A stretch of 64,000 bases of DNA, from the NCBI RefSeq assembly GCF_024199005.1, contig NZ_JANATA010000004.1, forward strand, positions 62,001 to 126,000. The letters are read 5' to 3'. The position numbers and the translations under genes are program-made. This document shows, piece by piece, positions 37,923-48,110 of the stretch (positions are counted from its first letter, which is position 1; each line of letters starts with the position of its first letter). The stretch comes from Opacimonas viscosa. Its GTDB lineage: Bacteria > Pseudomonadota > Gammaproteobacteria > Enterobacterales > Alteromonadaceae. The notes beneath the pieces were generated by a model that did not search any database, was not told the DNA's origin, and saw only the letters and a program-made list of their open reading frames with translations.

Positions 37923-39719
37923 ATGCAAAATTATGTAGCGCCTAGTCAAGACACACTCTTTGTGCTGAATGAGTTGTTTGGGTTTGAAAAGCATTATCAG
38001 AAACTGGGATTTGCGGATGCAACGCCTGATCTTATTGAAGCTATCTATGCCGAAGCTGCAAAATTTGCAGAAAATGTCCTAGCACCCATCAATGCTAATG
38101 GCGATGCTGAAGGTTGTCATTTTAATGATGGCGTAGTCACTACACCGCAAGGTTTTAAAGAAGCATACGCCCAATACGTAGAAGGTGGATGGCCATCTAT
38201 GGCTCAGCCTGAAGAATATGGCGGTCAGGGTTTACCATACTCTATGGCAACCGCTATGGCAGAATGGTTTTCCGGTGCTAATCACTCTTGGGCGATGTAT
38301 CCAGGTTTGAGTGCAGGCTGTATGGAAACGCTCAAAGCACACGGCACCGAAGAGCAAAAACAACGTTTTCTCACGAAATTAATTTCTGGTGAATGGACTG
38401 GAACCATGTGTCTAACCGAGCCGCATTGTGGTTCAGATTTGGGAATGTTGAAATGTAAAGCAGAGCCTAACCCTGATGGGACTTATAGCTTGACCGGAAC
38501 CAAAATTTTCATTTCAGCTGGTGAGCATGACATGTCTGAAAACATCATTCATATTGTACTTGCTAGATTACCTGATGCACCTGCTGGTACCAAAGGTATT
38601 TCTTTATTTATCGTACCTAAATATCACGTAGATGAAAGCGGCAATAAAGGCGCTAGAAATACAGTTAAGTGTGGCTCGATTGAACATAAAATGGGGATCA
38701 AAGGCAGTGCCACTTGTGTAATGAACTTTGATGGCGCTACGGGCATACTTATTGGGCCTGAAAATCGCGGTTTAAATTGTATGTTTACTTTCATGAATAT
38801 CGCGCGAATAGGCACTGGTCTCGAAGGTTTATCTGCCTCTGAAGCAGCATTTCAAGGAGCATTAGCTTATGCACAAGACCGTGTTCAGTTTAGATCATTA
38901 ACCGGTACAAAAAATCCAGATGGTCCAGCAGACCCAATTATTGTACATCCCGATGTGCGACGTATGTTATTGACCCAAAAAGCATTTGCGGAAGGGAATC
39001 GCGCTTTGGCGATAAAATGTATGCAAATGGTTGATATCACAATGTATGGTGAAGATGGTCCAGAAAAGCAATTAGCCGATGCCAAGTTGTCTTTGTTGAC
39101 CCCGATTGTCAAAGCATTCTTAACGGAAACGGCTTTGGAGGCGACATCACATGGGATGCAAGTTTATGGTGGTCATGGATATATTGCGGAGTGGGGCATG
39201 GAGCAATTAGCCCGAGACACGCGAATATCAACGATGTATGAGGGCACAACGGGCATTCAAGCTATTGATTTGTTAGCCAGAAAAATCATGGGGTCAAATG
39301 GCGAGTTGTTGAAAATCATGCTGCAAGAAATTCATGGATATTGTGCCGAAGTACGTGGACACACCCAATTTAGTGCAATGGCCAACGACATCGTTTCACA
39401 TTGTGACGAATGGCAGCAGGTTACAGCTGAGATTGGTCAAGCAGCAGCAAAAAATCCAGACGAGTTGGGTGCAGCAGCCGTCGATTACCTCATGTACTCT
39501 GGCTATATTATGGTGGGATATATGTGGTTACAGATTGCTGTGAAAGCGCAAGAGAAATTAGATGAAGGTAGTGGTAACAAAGATTTCTATGAAGCAAAAT
39601 TGCACACTGCACAATTTTATTTTGATCGTTTACTCACCAGAACCCGTTCGCATATTGCGGCGATACGGTCAGGTGCAAATAACTTGATGGCAATGGATGC
39701 CACACTCTTCAAGGTATAA
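37923..39719 (+). CDS. Large acyl-CoA dehydrogenase (DmdC-like, about 600 aa)
   Basis: FAD-dependent dehydrogenation of an acyl-CoA. ATG at 37923 has TAGGA 8 nt upstream; ATG at 37917 is closer than usual to the SD. MCLTEPHCGSDLGM is the FAD/substrate motif. QVYGGHGYIAEWGMEQLARD and the YEGTTGIQAIDL block hold the catalytic Glu and C-terminal FAD motif. A C-terminal extension of about 150 residues follows. This 600-aa layout is shared by DmdC (methylmercaptopropionyl-CoA dehydrogenase in DMSP breakdown) and other long acyl-CoA dehydrogenases, which cannot be told apart by eye. No dmdB or dmdD is adjacent. Confidence 0.88.
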   Translation: MQNYVAPSQDTLFVLNELFGFEKHYQKLGFADATPDLIEAIYAEAAKFAENVLAPINANGDAEGCHFNDGVVTTPQGFKEAYAQYVEGGWPSMAQPEEYGGQGLPYSMATAMAEWFSGANHSWAMYPGLSAGCMETLKAHGTEEQKQRFLTKLISGEWTGTMCLTEPHCGSDLGMLKCKAEPNPDGTYSLTGTKIFISAGEHDMSENIIHIVLARLPDAPAGTKGISLFIVPKYHVDESGNKGARNTVKCGSIEHKMGIKGSATCVMNFDGATGILIGPENRGLNCMFTFMNIARIGTGLEGLSASEAAFQGALAYAQDRVQFRSLTGTKNPDGPADPIIVHPDVRRMLLTQKAFAEGNRALAIKCMQMVDITMYGEDGPEKQLADAKLSLLTPIVKAFLTETALEATSHGMQVYGGHGYIAEWGMEQLARDTRISTMYEGTTGIQAIDLLARKIMGSNGELLKIMLQEIHGYCAEVRGHTQFSAMANDIVSHCDEWQQVTAEIGQAAAKNPDELGAAAVDYLMYSGYIMVGYMWLQIAVKAQEKLDEGSGNKDFYEAKLHTAQFYFDRLLTRTRSHIAAIRSGANNLMAMDATLFKV

Positions 39720-39743
39720 GTAACTAGTTTAATTCTCCTAAAG

Positions 39744-39820
39744 ACATTGGGCGCCGCAATATTTCGCTACAGAAAATTGCGGTGCAGAAAAAAGCGTTTT
39801 AGTGAACAAGCGCCCAATGT
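39744..39820. repeat. Nested palindromic element (REP/MITE-like)
   Basis: An outer perfect 11-bp inverted repeat (ACATTGGGCGC at 39744-39754 with GCGCCCAATGT at 39810-39820) encloses an inner hairpin, CCGCAAT (39754-39760) with ATTGCGG (39776-39782), extended by TTTC/GAAA. It sits in the gap between convergent genes. No T-run follows on either strand, so a plain terminator is unlikely. Confidence 0.7.
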
Positions 39821-39883
39821 TGGCAATGGAGTTTGAGTGAAAAGCATAGCTTTCTGGTTATCAACAATTATCAATAGTTTAAA

Positions 39884-40810
39884 TCAAACAGCCTCTTGCA
39901 TACGTGCGTCATGTGACTGGTAGGTATGCGCAATTGCCATGATTTGTTCACGCATCCAGCGGTGCGCATGATCATCTTCCATGGATATATGCCAATACAA
40001 AAAGTACTCTAGAGGAGGTACTTTGAATGGCAGTTCAAAAATAGCAACATCGTAATGTTTTGCTAAATGATAAGGCAAACAAGCAATCATATCTGTTTTT
40101 ACCAGCGCACTGGGGACAGTTAAAAAATGTTGAGAACGGAATTTAATTCGCCTCTTATGTCCGAGTTTGTCTAACTCAATATCAATTAAACCTTGTGCCT
40201 GTGGGTTTTGTGACACATTGATATGGTCCAGCTGTAGGAAAGTCTCCATCGACAAACCTTGACGCAATTCTGGATGGTTCTTTTTGGCCACTACCACGTA
40301 TCGGTCATTAGCGATTTTATGCTTGGATAGATGTGGGTCACTAAAGGTCGTTGCATCAGCAAAAAAATCTAAATGTCCATTGGCCATTTCTGAGACAATT
40401 TTGTTATACCCAATCTCAAAGTTGGTGAGCGTGATATTCGGTGCTTGATTTTCTAGTTGGGTGAGTAGTCGGGGAATGATACTGGCTTCCAGTAAATCAC
40501 GACTAGCAAAGTTAAATTGTTTTTTGGCAATTAAAGGATCAAATATATGGCTAGCCTGAACACTTTTACGGAGTAACTCCAAAGCTTCTCTGGCAGGAAC
40601 AATAATATTTTGCGCTACGGGAGTAGGTGTCATGGTATGCCCAGTTCGGACAAACAGAGGATCATTTAGCAGATCACGTAAACGTGACAAAGAATTACTC
40701 ACCGCAGGTTGTGTGATACATAAAACATCTGCTGCTTTAGTTAAGCTTCCCGCCGTATAAATCGCGTCGAAAACGGCAAACAAATTCAAATCAATTCTGT
40801 GTAGGTTCAT
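39884..40810 (-). CDS. LysR-family transcriptional regulator
   Basis: Winged-helix activator or repressor. The start at 40810 (MNLHRIDLNLFAVFDAIY) has GGAT 5 nt upstream and matches the family N-terminus; an ATG 8 codons further upstream is less likely. The helix-turn-helix is SLTKAADVLCITQPAVSNSL followed by LSRLRDLLNDPLF, and an effector-binding domain of about 220 residues completes the protein. The LHRIDLNL start and FVRTGHTMTPTP segment resemble the NodD/LeuO-like branch. It is convergent with the acyl-CoA dehydrogenase and divergent from phhB, so the 40811-41098 gap may hold its autoregulatory site. Target and ligand unknown. Confidence 0.88.
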   Translation of the reverse strand: MNLHRIDLNLFAVFDAIYTAGSLTKAADVLCITQPAVSNSLSRLRDLLNDPLFVRTGHTMTPTPVAQNIIVPAREALELLRKSVQASHIFDPLIAKKQFNFASRDLLEASIIPRLLTQLENQAPNITLTNFEIGYNKIVSEMANGHLDFFADATTFSDPHLSKHKIANDRYVVVAKKNHPELRQGLSMETFLQLDHINVSQNPQAQGLIDIELDKLGHKRRIKFRSQHFLTVPSALVKTDMIACLPYHLAKHYDVAIFELPFKVPPLEYFLYWHISMEDDHAHRWMREQIMAIAHTYQSHDARMQEAV

Positions 40811-41098
40811 AAGTATCCGATGTATCCATGCCAAAGATGGATGAATTATTATTAGTTATGGTTATGGATTACGTAACATAATATAGATTAGATTAATAGA
40901 AAAGAAAAAAATCCCCAATAAATAGAAAACAGTAAATGCATTCAGCACTAATGTTCAATATTGTAAAGCGGATATAAAAAACAACAGTAGAGTTTTTGTT
41001 ACAGCAGTTGCTGATATGAAATTATTTTACCAAGCACTTACTTTCTCCTTAGACCAAATTGGCGTATAAATACAATGAATGAAAAACTGGAATCACAC

Positions 41099-41401
41099 AT
41101 GGCTGAAAAATATTCTACGACGCAAATACAAGCTGCGTTGCTTGAACTCAATACCTCAATTCCTGACATTGAGCATTGGCAAGTTAAGGACGGTAAACTT
41201 TGTAAAACATTTATATTTAAATCATTTATTCGCGCTTTTGGTTGGATGGGGCAAATTGCTATTTGGGCTGAAAAAATGAACCATCATCCAGAATGGTCTA
41301 ATATATACAACAAAGTCAAAGTGGAACTCGTCACCCATGATGTGGGTGGGATCAGCGAACTAGACTTTAAACTCGCAAATAAGATGGAAATGTTTAAATA
41401 A
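41099..41401 (+). CDS. phhB: Pterin-4a-carbinolamine dehydratase
   Basis: Recycles 4a-hydroxytetrahydrobiopterin, the pterin product of phenylalanine hydroxylase. The motif [20 protein letters not shown] followed by VTHDVGGIS matches the family signature with paired His and Trp, and W.....L...F.F..F..A comes before it. The start at 41099 has GGAA 8 nt upstream; an ATG at 41075 lacks a Shine-Dalgarno. About 100 aa is normal. No phenylalanine hydroxylase gene is beside it in this window, so it may serve a distant one or molybdopterin metabolism. It is divergent from the LysR gene. Confidence 0.88.
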   Translation: MAEKYSTTQIQAALLELNTSIPDIEHWQVKDGKLCKTFIFKSFIRAFGWMGQIAIWAEKMNHHPEWSNIYNKVKVELVTHDVGGISELDFKLANKMEMFK

Positions 41402-41602
41402 GCCATAGGTATCTGGCTTTATAAAAGCGATTCCACATTTTAGATAAGAACCATATCAAGACGTACAGGTAAAAACGTTGCGTATTACGTTGTTAGATAT
41501 GACTTACTTGATGTTTTAATCAGCATTTATCAGATTTTTTGTACGATTGTGTTATAAATTAAGCAGTCAGTACATTTATATTATTTAATTTGCGAATAAC
41601 GG

Positions 41603-41630
41603 TTGCACACAAAGGTATGGCATGTATAAT
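41603..41630 (+). promoter_or_regulatory. Sigma-70 promoter of the tRNA-fMet/rimP operon
   Basis: TTGCAC (41603-41608), a 16-bp spacer and TATAAT (41625-41630), followed by an ACGC discriminator. The predicted start is about 35 bp before the tRNA. Confidence 0.75.
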
Positions 41631-41671
41631 ACGCACCACTTGAGAGGACATCCTCTTAAACCAGTTTCAAG

Positions 41672-41748
<77 letters not shown>

Positions 41749-41824
41749 CATACCTATTATTGTGTGTTATGAGATAGTTTCATGTAAATCATATAATATA
41801 GTGGACTAGGGTCCAATTAGTTTC

Positions 41825-41853
41825 AAAAGCCCCTGCTTGAAAGGGGCTTTTTT
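41825..41853 (+). terminator. Intrinsic terminator/attenuator 1 between tRNA-fMet and rimP
   Basis: The perfect 10-bp stem AAAAGCCCCT (41825-41834) / AGGGGCTTTT (41842-41851) continues into the T-run. It would end most tRNA transcripts before rimP. Confidence 0.88.
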
Positions 41854-41870
41854 CGTTTTTGTGATATGAA

Positions 41871-41894
41871 AAATGGGCTACAGGCCCTTTTTTT
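41871..41894 (+). terminator. Second, weaker intrinsic terminator before rimP
   Basis: GGGC (41875-41878) pairs with GCCC (41884-41887), flanked by A and T runs that extend the stem, with T from 41888. It lies just before the rimP Shine-Dalgarno and may attenuate read-through. Confidence 0.6.
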
Positions 41895-41911
41895 ATTTCT
41901 GGAGTAAAGAT

Positions 41912-42370
41912 TTGTCAAAACTTGAACAAACATTAACTGAAATGTTAACGCCAGCAGCAGAGTCTCTAGGCTTTGAGATGGTCGGTGTAGAGTTTGTACG
42001 CGCTGGAAAACATTCTATTTTGCGTTTATTTATAGATCATCCTGATGGTATTTCAGTTGATCACTGCGCAGAAGTATCATTGCAAGCGAGTGCGATACTC
42101 GATGTAGAAGATCCTATCTCTACAGAATATAATTTAGAAGTATCATCACCAGGTATGGATCGTCCATTATTTAAGGCGGCCCATTACGCAGCAGTAGTGA
42201 ATGAAGTGGTAGCAGTTAAACTGCGCATGCCAATGGGTGATAGAAGAAACTTTAAAGGTAAATTAATCAGCTGTGACGATGACAATATTGTTGTCGAGGT
42301 GGATAATGAAGTATTCACACTAGCTATTTTAAACATTGAAAAAGGTAACGTTGTGCCCACCTTTGACTAG
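41912..42370 (+). CDS. rimP: Ribosome maturation factor RimP
   Basis: Assists 30S subunit maturation. I choose a TTG start at 41912: GGAG lies 7 nt upstream and the translated LSKLEQTLTEM aligns with the E. coli start MSTLEQKLTEM. An upstream ATG at 41873 lies inside the second terminator and adds 13 foreign residues. Conserved blocks are GFEMVGVEFVRAGKHSILRL, DEFG-like DHCAEVS, DVEDPI, YNLEVSSPGMDRPLF and the C-terminal SH3-like domain. Length is about 152 aa. First protein gene of the rimP-nusA-infB operon, behind tandem terminators. Confidence 0.93.
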   Translation: MSKLEQTLTEMLTPAAESLGFEMVGVEFVRAGKHSILRLFIDHPDGISVDHCAEVSLQASAILDVEDPISTEYNLEVSSPGMDRPLFKAAHYAAVVNEVVAVKLRMPMGDRRNFKGKLISCDDDNIVVEVDNEVFTLAILNIEKGNVVPTFD

Positions 42371-42397
42371 GGCCACAATCAACGGGAATTATGCATT

Positions 42398-43882
42398 ATG
42401 AGTAAAGAAATCTTATTAGTTGCAGAAGCGGTATCTAATGAAAAAATGGTACCCAAAGAGAGTATCTTTGAAGCTTTGGAATTCGCAATTGCAACCGCTA
42501 CTAAAAAGAAAAATGAAGGTGAGATTGAAGTTCGTATCGCGATTGACCGCGATACTGGTGAATTTGATACTTTCCGCCGTTGGTTGGTTATTGCAGACGA
42601 TCAAGAGCAAGAGAATCCATACGCAGAAATGACATTGTCAGCGGCACAAATTGATGAGCCAGATATTCAGTTAGGCGACTACGTCGAAGATCAAATCGAT
42701 TCAATTGCATTTGACAGAATCACAACACAAACGGCTAAACAAGTTATCTTCCAAAAAGTACGTGAAGCAGAACGTGCACAAATGATTGCAGAGTATGAAG
42801 ATAAAGTCGGTGAGTTAGTGACCGGTACGGTGAAAAAAGTTAACCGTGACAGTATATTAATTGACTTAGGTAACAATGCTGAAGGTGTGATTTACCGTGA
42901 TGACATGTTACCACGTGAAACTTTCCGCCCAGGTGACCGTGTACGTGGTCTATTATATGTAATACGTCCAGAAGCGCGTGGCGCTCAGTTATTTATCTCA
43001 CGTACAAACCCTGACATGATTACTGAATTATTCCGTTTGGAAGTGCCTGAGATTGCAGAAGAAACATTAGAGATTAAATCGGCAGCTCGTGATCCTGGCT
43101 CACGTGCTAAAATTGCTGTTAAGACAAATGATAAACGCTTAGATCCTGTTGGTGCGTGTGTCGGGATGCGTGGTTCACGTGTCCAAGCGGTTTCCAGTGA
43201 GTTAGGTGGTGAGCGAGTTGATATCGTATTGTGGGATGAAGAAGCGCCACAATTTGTGATTAATGCAATGGCACCTGCAGAGGTAGCACGCATTGTTGCT
43301 GACGAAGATACTATGACAATGGATGTAGCGGTTGAACCAGATAACTTAGCACAAGCTATCGGTAAATCAGGCCAAAACGTTCGCCTTGCTAGTCAGTTGA
43401 CTGGTTGGGAATTAAATGTAATGACGGTTGAAGATTTAGAAGCTAAACAATTAGCCGAAAATTCTCAAGTGGTAGATTTATTTGTTGAAGCATTAGATAT
43501 TGATGCAGATTTCGCGACATTATTAGCGGATGAAGGTTTTAGTAATCTTGAAGAGATTGCTTATGTACCAGTAAACGAATTATTAGATGTTGAAGGATTA
43601 GACGAAGATATCGTAGAAGAACTACGTAATCGTGCACGTGATTATCTAACAACAAAAGCATTGGCTAACGAAGAATCTTTTGAGCCAAAAGAAGAACTGT
43701 TAAATCTAGAAGGCATGACGCAAGAAATTGCAATTGCTTTAGCAAAACGTGGCGTGACTGATCTAGAAGAGTTAGCCGAACAAGGTACTGATGATATTGC
43801 TGATATCGAAGAACTTGATGAAAAAACTGCAGGCGATTTTATAATGGCTGCACGTAATATCAAATGGTTTAGCGAAGAGTAA
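42398..43882 (+). CDS. nusA: Transcription termination/antitermination factor NusA
   Basis: Binds RNA polymerase and nascent RNA, influencing pausing, termination and antitermination. The layout is N-terminal RNAP-binding domain (about 1-125), S1 domain ([20 protein letters not shown]), two KH domains ([17 protein letters not shown] and [20 protein letters not shown]), then two acidic helix-hairpin-helix repeats as in enterobacterial NusA. Length 494 aa equals the family's usual size. It follows rimP and precedes infB, as in E. coli, and its autogenous control by the upstream terminators is known there, inferred here. Confidence 0.97.
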   Translation: MSKEILLVAEAVSNEKMVPKESIFEALEFAIATATKKKNEGEIEVRIAIDRDTGEFDTFRRWLVIADDQEQENPYAEMTLSAAQIDEPDIQLGDYVEDQIDSIAFDRITTQTAKQVIFQKVREAERAQMIAEYEDKVGELVTGTVKKVNRDSILIDLGNNAEGVIYRDDMLPRETFRPGDRVRGLLYVIRPEARGAQLFISRTNPDMITELFRLEVPEIAEETLEIKSAARDPGSRAKIAVKTNDKRLDPVGACVGMRGSRVQAVSSELGGERVDIVLWDEEAPQFVINAMAPAEVARIVADEDTMTMDVAVEPDNLAQAIGKSGQNVRLASQLTGWELNVMTVEDLEAKQLAENSQVVDLFVEALDIDADFATLLADEGFSNLEEIAYVPVNELLDVEGLDEDIVEELRNRARDYLTTKALANEESFEPKEELLNLEGMTQEIAIALAKRGVTDLEELAEQGTDDIADIEELDEKTAGDFIMAARNIKWFSEE

Positions 43883-43908
43883 TTAGCAGTACAGGATAGG
43901 AGAGGTTA

Positions 43909-46515
43909 ATGTCAGAAGTGTCAATAGAAAAACTCGCCAGTGATATTAAAACACCATTGGACCGTTTAGTGCAGCAATTTAAAGATGCTGGCTTAGATAA
44001 AAAGCCTGGTGACAATGTTACCGAAGGTGAAAAGAAACAGTTGTTAGATCATTTAAGTAAAGCGCATGGTAATTCAGGTGAAGTAGCGCCGCAGAAAATG
44101 ACGCTAAAACGCAAGACTACTAGCACATTGAGTGTTGGTAAATCGAAAAACGTTAAAGTTGAAGTGCGTAAAAAACGGACTTTCGTTAAGCGTAGCCCTG
44201 AAGAAGAGCAACGTTTAGCTGCCGAAGAAGCAGCACGTCAAGCTGCTGAACAGGCCAAACTTGAAGCTGAACAAAAAGCAGCTCAAGAAGCAAAAGCACT
44301 AGCTGAAGCAAAAGCACGTGAAGCGGAAGAAGCAAAACGTAAAGTTGCCCAAGAAGCTGCTGCACGAGCAGAACAAGCCAAGAAAGAGGCAGAAGAGCGT
44401 CGTAAAAACGAACCGCAAATGACTGCTGAAGAAAAAGCAGCACAAGAAGCTGCACGTAAAGAAGAAGAGCGCTTGCGTAAGAAACAAGAAGAAGAAGCGC
44501 AACGCAAACTTGAAGAAGATGCGAAAAAAGCAGCTGAGGCTGCGCGTAAACTTGCTGTGGAAAACGAACGTCGTTGGAAAGAAGAAGAAGAACGTCGTAA
44601 AGCTCAAGAAGCAGAAGAAGTTCACGTGCATTCTAACCGCTATGCTCAAGAAGCTGAAGATCAAGAAGATGCACAAATCGAACAACGTGGTTCACGTCGT
44701 CGCAAGCGTAACAAGAAAGCGGCGGATGGTTTGAAGCAAGGCTTCAATAAGCCAGCTGCACCGGTAGAACGCGTTGTTAAATTAGGTGAGACGATCACTG
44801 TAGGCGAACTTGCTAGTAAACTAGCGATTAAAGCCAATGAAGTTATCAAAACCATGATGAAAATGGGTGAGATGGCTACAATTAACCAAGTTTTAGACCA
44901 AGATACAGCGGTTTTAGTTGTTGAAGAAATGGGCCATAAATTTGAACTCGTTAATGATAATGCTCTAGAAGATGAATTAATCGCAGATACGAGTGATGGT
45001 GAGAAAGCCTCACGCGCACCTGTTGTTACCATTATGGGTCACGTTGACCACGGTAAAACATCATTACTTGATTATATCCGTCGTGCAAAAGTTGCTGATG
45101 GTGAAGCTGGTGGTATTACACAGCACATCGGTGCTTATTCTGTTGAAACAGAAAATGGTAAAATCACTTTCTTAGATACCCCAGGACACGCCGCGTTTAC
45201 TGCAATGCGTGCCCGTGGTGCTACAGCGACTGATATTGTTATTATCGTTGTTGCTGCGGATGATGGTGTGATGCCACAAACCAAAGAAGCGGTTCAGCAC
45301 AGTCGTGCTGCAGGTGTTCCTTTGATTGTTGCCGTCAACAAAATGGATAAAGAATCTGCGGATCCTGATCGTGTTAAAACTGAACTTTCTCAACTCGAAG
45401 TTATTTCTGAAGAGTGGGGCGGTGAGCACCAGTTTGTTAATGTTTCAGCCAAGACCGGTCTGGGGATTGATGAATTATTAGAAGCCATTAATTTACAAGC
45501 TGAAGTACTCGATTTACAGGCAGTACCAACTGGACCTGCACGAGGCCTAGTGATTGAATCTCGTTTAGACAAAGGCCGTGGTCCAGTGGCTTCGGTATTG
45601 GTCCAAGAAGGTGAAATCAAAGCCGGTGACATCTTATTATGTGGCTTAGAATACGGTCGTGTTCGAGCGATGCGTGATGAGAATGGTAAAGAAGTAAAAA
45701 TTGCCGGACCATCTACTCCTGTTGAAGTATTAGGTTTATCAGGTGTTCCAGTTGCAGGTGAAGATGCGCTTGTCGTTAAAGACGAACGTAAAGCACGTGA
45801 AGTAGCTAGCAAGCGTTCGATTAAACAACGTGAGTTAAAACTGGCTAAACAACAAAAAGCGAAACTAGAAAACATGTTTGCGAACATGGAAGCTGGTGAT
45901 GTATCTGAGCTAAATGTGGTTCTGAAGGCTGACGTTCAAGGTTCAGTAGAGGCTATCTCTGAATCATTAATCAAGCTATCTACTGATGAAGTTAAAGTCA
46001 ATATTGTTGGTTCAGGTGTCGGTGGTATTACCGAAACTGATGCAAGCTTAGCCGCAGCATCAAGCGCTATTGTCGTTGGCTTCAACGTTCGTGCTGATGC
46101 ATCTGCACGTCGTGTTATCGAAGCAGATGAAATTGATTTACGTTATTACTCTGTTATTTATCATCTAATTGATGAAGTTAAAGCCGCTATGAGTGGTATG
46201 TTAGCACCAGAGTTTAGACAAGAAATTATCGGTCTAGCTGAAGTACGTGATGTATTTAAGTCACCAAAAATTGGCGCGATTGCCGGTTCAATGGTGACTG
46301 AAGGTGTCATCAAGCGTAACAGTCCTATTCGTGTTTTACGTGAGAACGTAGTTATCTATGAAGGTGAACTAGAATCTTTACGTCGTTTCAAAGATGACGT
46401 TATGGAAGTTAAGAAAGGTATCGAGTGTGGTATCGGCGTTAAAAACTACAACGATGTAAAAGTGGGTGATCAAATCGAAGTATTTGAAACCGTAGAAGTT
46501 GCACGCGAACTTTAA
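43909..46515 (+). CDS. infB: Translation initiation factor IF-2
   Basis: GTPase that positions initiator tRNA on the 30S subunit. A long N-terminal region (residues 1 to about 275) is rich in Ala, Glu, Lys and Arg, and forms an extended charged helix as in other gammaproteobacterial IF2. The G domain has [12 protein letters not shown] (G1), DTPGHAAF (G3) and NKMDK (G4). The C1 and C2 domains that bind fMet-tRNA follow, including [13 protein letters not shown] and the final [10 protein letters not shown]. Length 868 aa is standard. AGGAGAGG precedes the ATG. It shares its operon with the initiator tRNA. Confidence 0.97.
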   Translation: MSEVSIEKLASDIKTPLDRLVQQFKDAGLDKKPGDNVTEGEKKQLLDHLSKAHGNSGEVAPQKMTLKRKTTSTLSVGKSKNVKVEVRKKRTFVKRSPEEEQRLAAEEAARQAAEQAKLEAEQKAAQEAKALAEAKAREAEEAKRKVAQEAAARAEQAKKEAEERRKNEPQMTAEEKAAQEAARKEEERLRKKQEEEAQRKLEEDAKKAAEAARKLAVENERRWKEEEERRKAQEAEEVHVHSNRYAQEAEDQEDAQIEQRGSRRRKRNKKAADGLKQGFNKPAAPVERVVKLGETITVGELASKLAIKANEVIKTMMKMGEMATINQVLDQDTAVLVVEEMGHKFELVNDNALEDELIADTSDGEKASRAPVVTIMGHVDHGKTSLLDYIRRAKVADGEAGGITQHIGAYSVETENGKITFLDTPGHAAFTAMRARGATATDIVIIVVAADDGVMPQTKEAVQHSRAAGVPLIVAVNKMDKESADPDRVKTELSQLEVISEEWGGEHQFVNVSAKTGLGIDELLEAINLQAEVLDLQAVPTGPARGLVIESRLDKGRGPVASVLVQEGEIKAGDILLCGLEYGRVRAMRDENGKEVKIAGPSTPVEVLGLSGVPVAGEDALVVKDERKAREVASKRSIKQRELKLAKQQKAKLENMFANMEAGDVSELNVVLKADVQGSVEAISESLIKLSTDEVKVNIVGSGVGGITETDASLAAASSAIVVGFNVRADASARRVIEADEIDLRYYSVIYHLIDEVKAAMSGMLAPEFRQEIIGLAEVRDVFKSPKIGAIAGSMVTEGVIKRNSPIRVLRENVVIYEGELESLRRFKDDVMEVKKGIECGIGVKNYNDVKVGDQIEVFETVEVAREL

Positions 46516-46537
46516 TTTCACTTTTACAATCTATTGC

Positions 46538-46560
46538 AACGGAGGCGGTATGCCTCCGTT
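46538..46560 (+). other. 9-bp intercistronic hairpin between infB and rbfA
   Basis: AACGGAGGC (46538-46546) pairs perfectly with GCCTCCGTT (46552-46560) over a 5-nt loop. There is no long T-run, so it is more likely a processing or stability element than a terminator. Confidence 0.65.
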
Positions 46561-46581
46561 TCTATTTTGAGGAATAATAAT

Positions 46582-47004
46582 ATGGCACGTGAATTTTCTC
46601 GTACTGATAGAGTTTCACAACAAGTTCACAAAGAAATAGCGAACATTATCGATCACGACTTAAAACACCAAGCGCCAGAACTTGGCTTTGTTACTGTATC
46701 TGGTGTTGAGATTTCTCGTGATTTGGCACACGCCAAAGTATATGTCACGCTGTTAGAAATGGACCCAGCTAAAATCAAAGAAACTATGGCTATTCTTGAA
46801 GAAGGCAAAAGTTATGTGAGAGGGTTGTTATCGCGTCGTGTGCGGATGCGTAATACACCTGCATTAAAGTTCATTTTGGATAGCTCGATTACCGAAGGTA
46901 TGCGTATTTCTAACTTGGTAACACAAGTGATCCGCGATGAAGATGCCAAGGCTGGTTCAGACGGTGATAGCGATGCTACAGACACCCCAGAGTTAGATAA
47001 ATAA
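46582..47004 (+). CDS. rbfA: Ribosome-binding factor A
   Basis: Cold-shock and 16S maturation factor that acts on the 30S subunit. The start at 46582 (MAREFSRTDRVSQQVHKEI) follows TGAGGAATAATAAT; an upstream in-frame start would include the hairpin and 16 unrelated residues. The KH-like fold shows GFVTVSGVEISRDLAHAKVY and RRVRMRNTPALKFILDSSIT. The tail is acidic and disordered. Length 140 aa. It is between infB and truB, as in E. coli, with 2 bp before truB. Confidence 0.96.
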   Translation: MAREFSRTDRVSQQVHKEIANIIDHDLKHQAPELGFVTVSGVEISRDLAHAKVYVTLLEMDPAKIKETMAILEEGKSYVRGLLSRRVRMRNTPALKFILDSSITEGMRISNLVTQVIRDEDAKAGSDGDSDATDTPELDK

Positions 47005-47006
47005 CC

Positions 47007-47963
47007 ATGGGTAGAAGACGGAAAGGTCGTGATATATCAGGTGTTTTCTTACTTGATAAACCATTGGGTGAGTCGTCTAATCGGGTCTTGCAATGGGTTC
47101 GAGCTATCTATGGCGCGAGTAAAGCTGGCCATACTGGTGCCTTGGACCCTTTAGCATCCGGTATGTTGCCGATCTGCTTAGGTGAAGCCACTAAATTTTC
47201 ACAGTTTTTGTTAGATGCGGATAAAACATACGAAGTCACCGCGACTTTAGGTGTGCGCACCGATACTTCTGACGCAGCAGGCGAAGTGGTTGAAGAAAAG
47301 CCAGTGACGGTGTCAGCCGATGAGATTCAGCATGCTTGTTTAGCCTATCTAGGTAAAAGTAAACAAGTCCCATCGATGTTTTCAGCATTAAAGCACGAAG
47401 GTAAGCCTTTGTATTGGTATGCCCGGCAAGGTATTACCATTGAGCGTCCGGCACGTGATATAGAAGTATTTGCTTTATCGGTTGATGCTATTCGTGGTAT
47501 TGGCACAAACAATAATGTCGAAGTTGATATGACAGTACATGTTTCAAAAGGGACTTATATTCGTTCTTTGGTCGATGATATCGGTCAAGATTTAGGATGT
47601 GGTGCATTTGTCAGTAAATTACATCGTAGCCAAGTGGCAGGTTATCCGAGTGAAAAAATGCTACCTTTTGCTGAGCTGCAAGCGTATGTCGATAAATATC
47701 AAGACGAGCGCTTTACACATATTGATGCTTTGTTACTCCCCATTGATACACCGTTGTATGCCTTAGCTTCGAATGTCGCTACTGAAGAGCAAATGCAAGC
47801 ACTCAAACACGGTATGGCTATCTCTGCAAATGGCGATTTCTCGGTAGGTGAGCAAGTGAAAGTATATGGACCCAATAAGTGTCTACTCGGCGTCTGTGAG
47901 ATGGGCACTGATGGTATGTTACAGCCGAAACGACTGGTGGTGTACTCGGACATGATTGACTAA
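47007..47963 (+). CDS. truB: tRNA pseudouridine(55) synthase
   Basis: Makes pseudouridine 55 in the T loop of all tRNAs. The catalytic motif is GHTGALDPLASGMLPI, with the Asp nucleophile, and LDKPLGESSNRVLQ lies at the N-terminus. Other conserved blocks are VPSMFSALKHEGKPLYWYAR and GTYIRSLVDDIGQDLG. A C-terminal PUA-like segment ends the protein. Length 318 aa. The start ATGGGTAGAAGACG lies 2 bp behind rbfA, so the two are coupled. Confidence 0.96.
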   Translation: MGRRRKGRDISGVFLLDKPLGESSNRVLQWVRAIYGASKAGHTGALDPLASGMLPICLGEATKFSQFLLDADKTYEVTATLGVRTDTSDAAGEVVEEKPVTVSADEIQHACLAYLGKSKQVPSMFSALKHEGKPLYWYARQGITIERPARDIEVFALSVDAIRGIGTNNNVEVDMTVHVSKGTYIRSLVDDIGQDLGCGAFVSKLHRSQVAGYPSEKMLPFAELQAYVDKYQDERFTHIDALLLPIDTPLYALASNVATEEQMQALKHGMAISANGDFSVGEQVKVYGPNKCLLGVCEMGTDGMLQPKRLVVYSDMID

Positions 47964-48015
47964 GTTGTATTGACTAAATTTGGGGTAAATATCCTGTAGA
48001 AATATGCTTATTGCC

Positions 48016-48043
48016 TTGAATTTAAGTTAGATATCCGTATAAT
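48016..48043 (+). promoter_or_regulatory. Sigma-70 promoter of rpsO
   Basis: TTGAAT (48016-48021), a 16-bp spacer and TATAAT (48038-48043). It would give rpsO its own transcript in addition to read-through from truB. Confidence 0.7.
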
Positions 48044-48110
48044 GCGCCATTCTTCGACATAGCTGAATTAGTGATTGGCTATGTTTACATTTAATTTTTT
48101 GGAGATAATT

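Noticed and set aside
39744-39833. Nested palindrome as an integron attC site
   Set aside because: The conserved GTTRRRY/RYYYAAC core sites are not in the expected positions and there is no integrase or cassette array.
43909-44790. Long open frames opposite infB's charged N-terminal region
   Set aside because: They are Leu/Ser/Phe-rich mirror translations of a Lys/Glu/Ala repeat and have no ribosome-binding sites.
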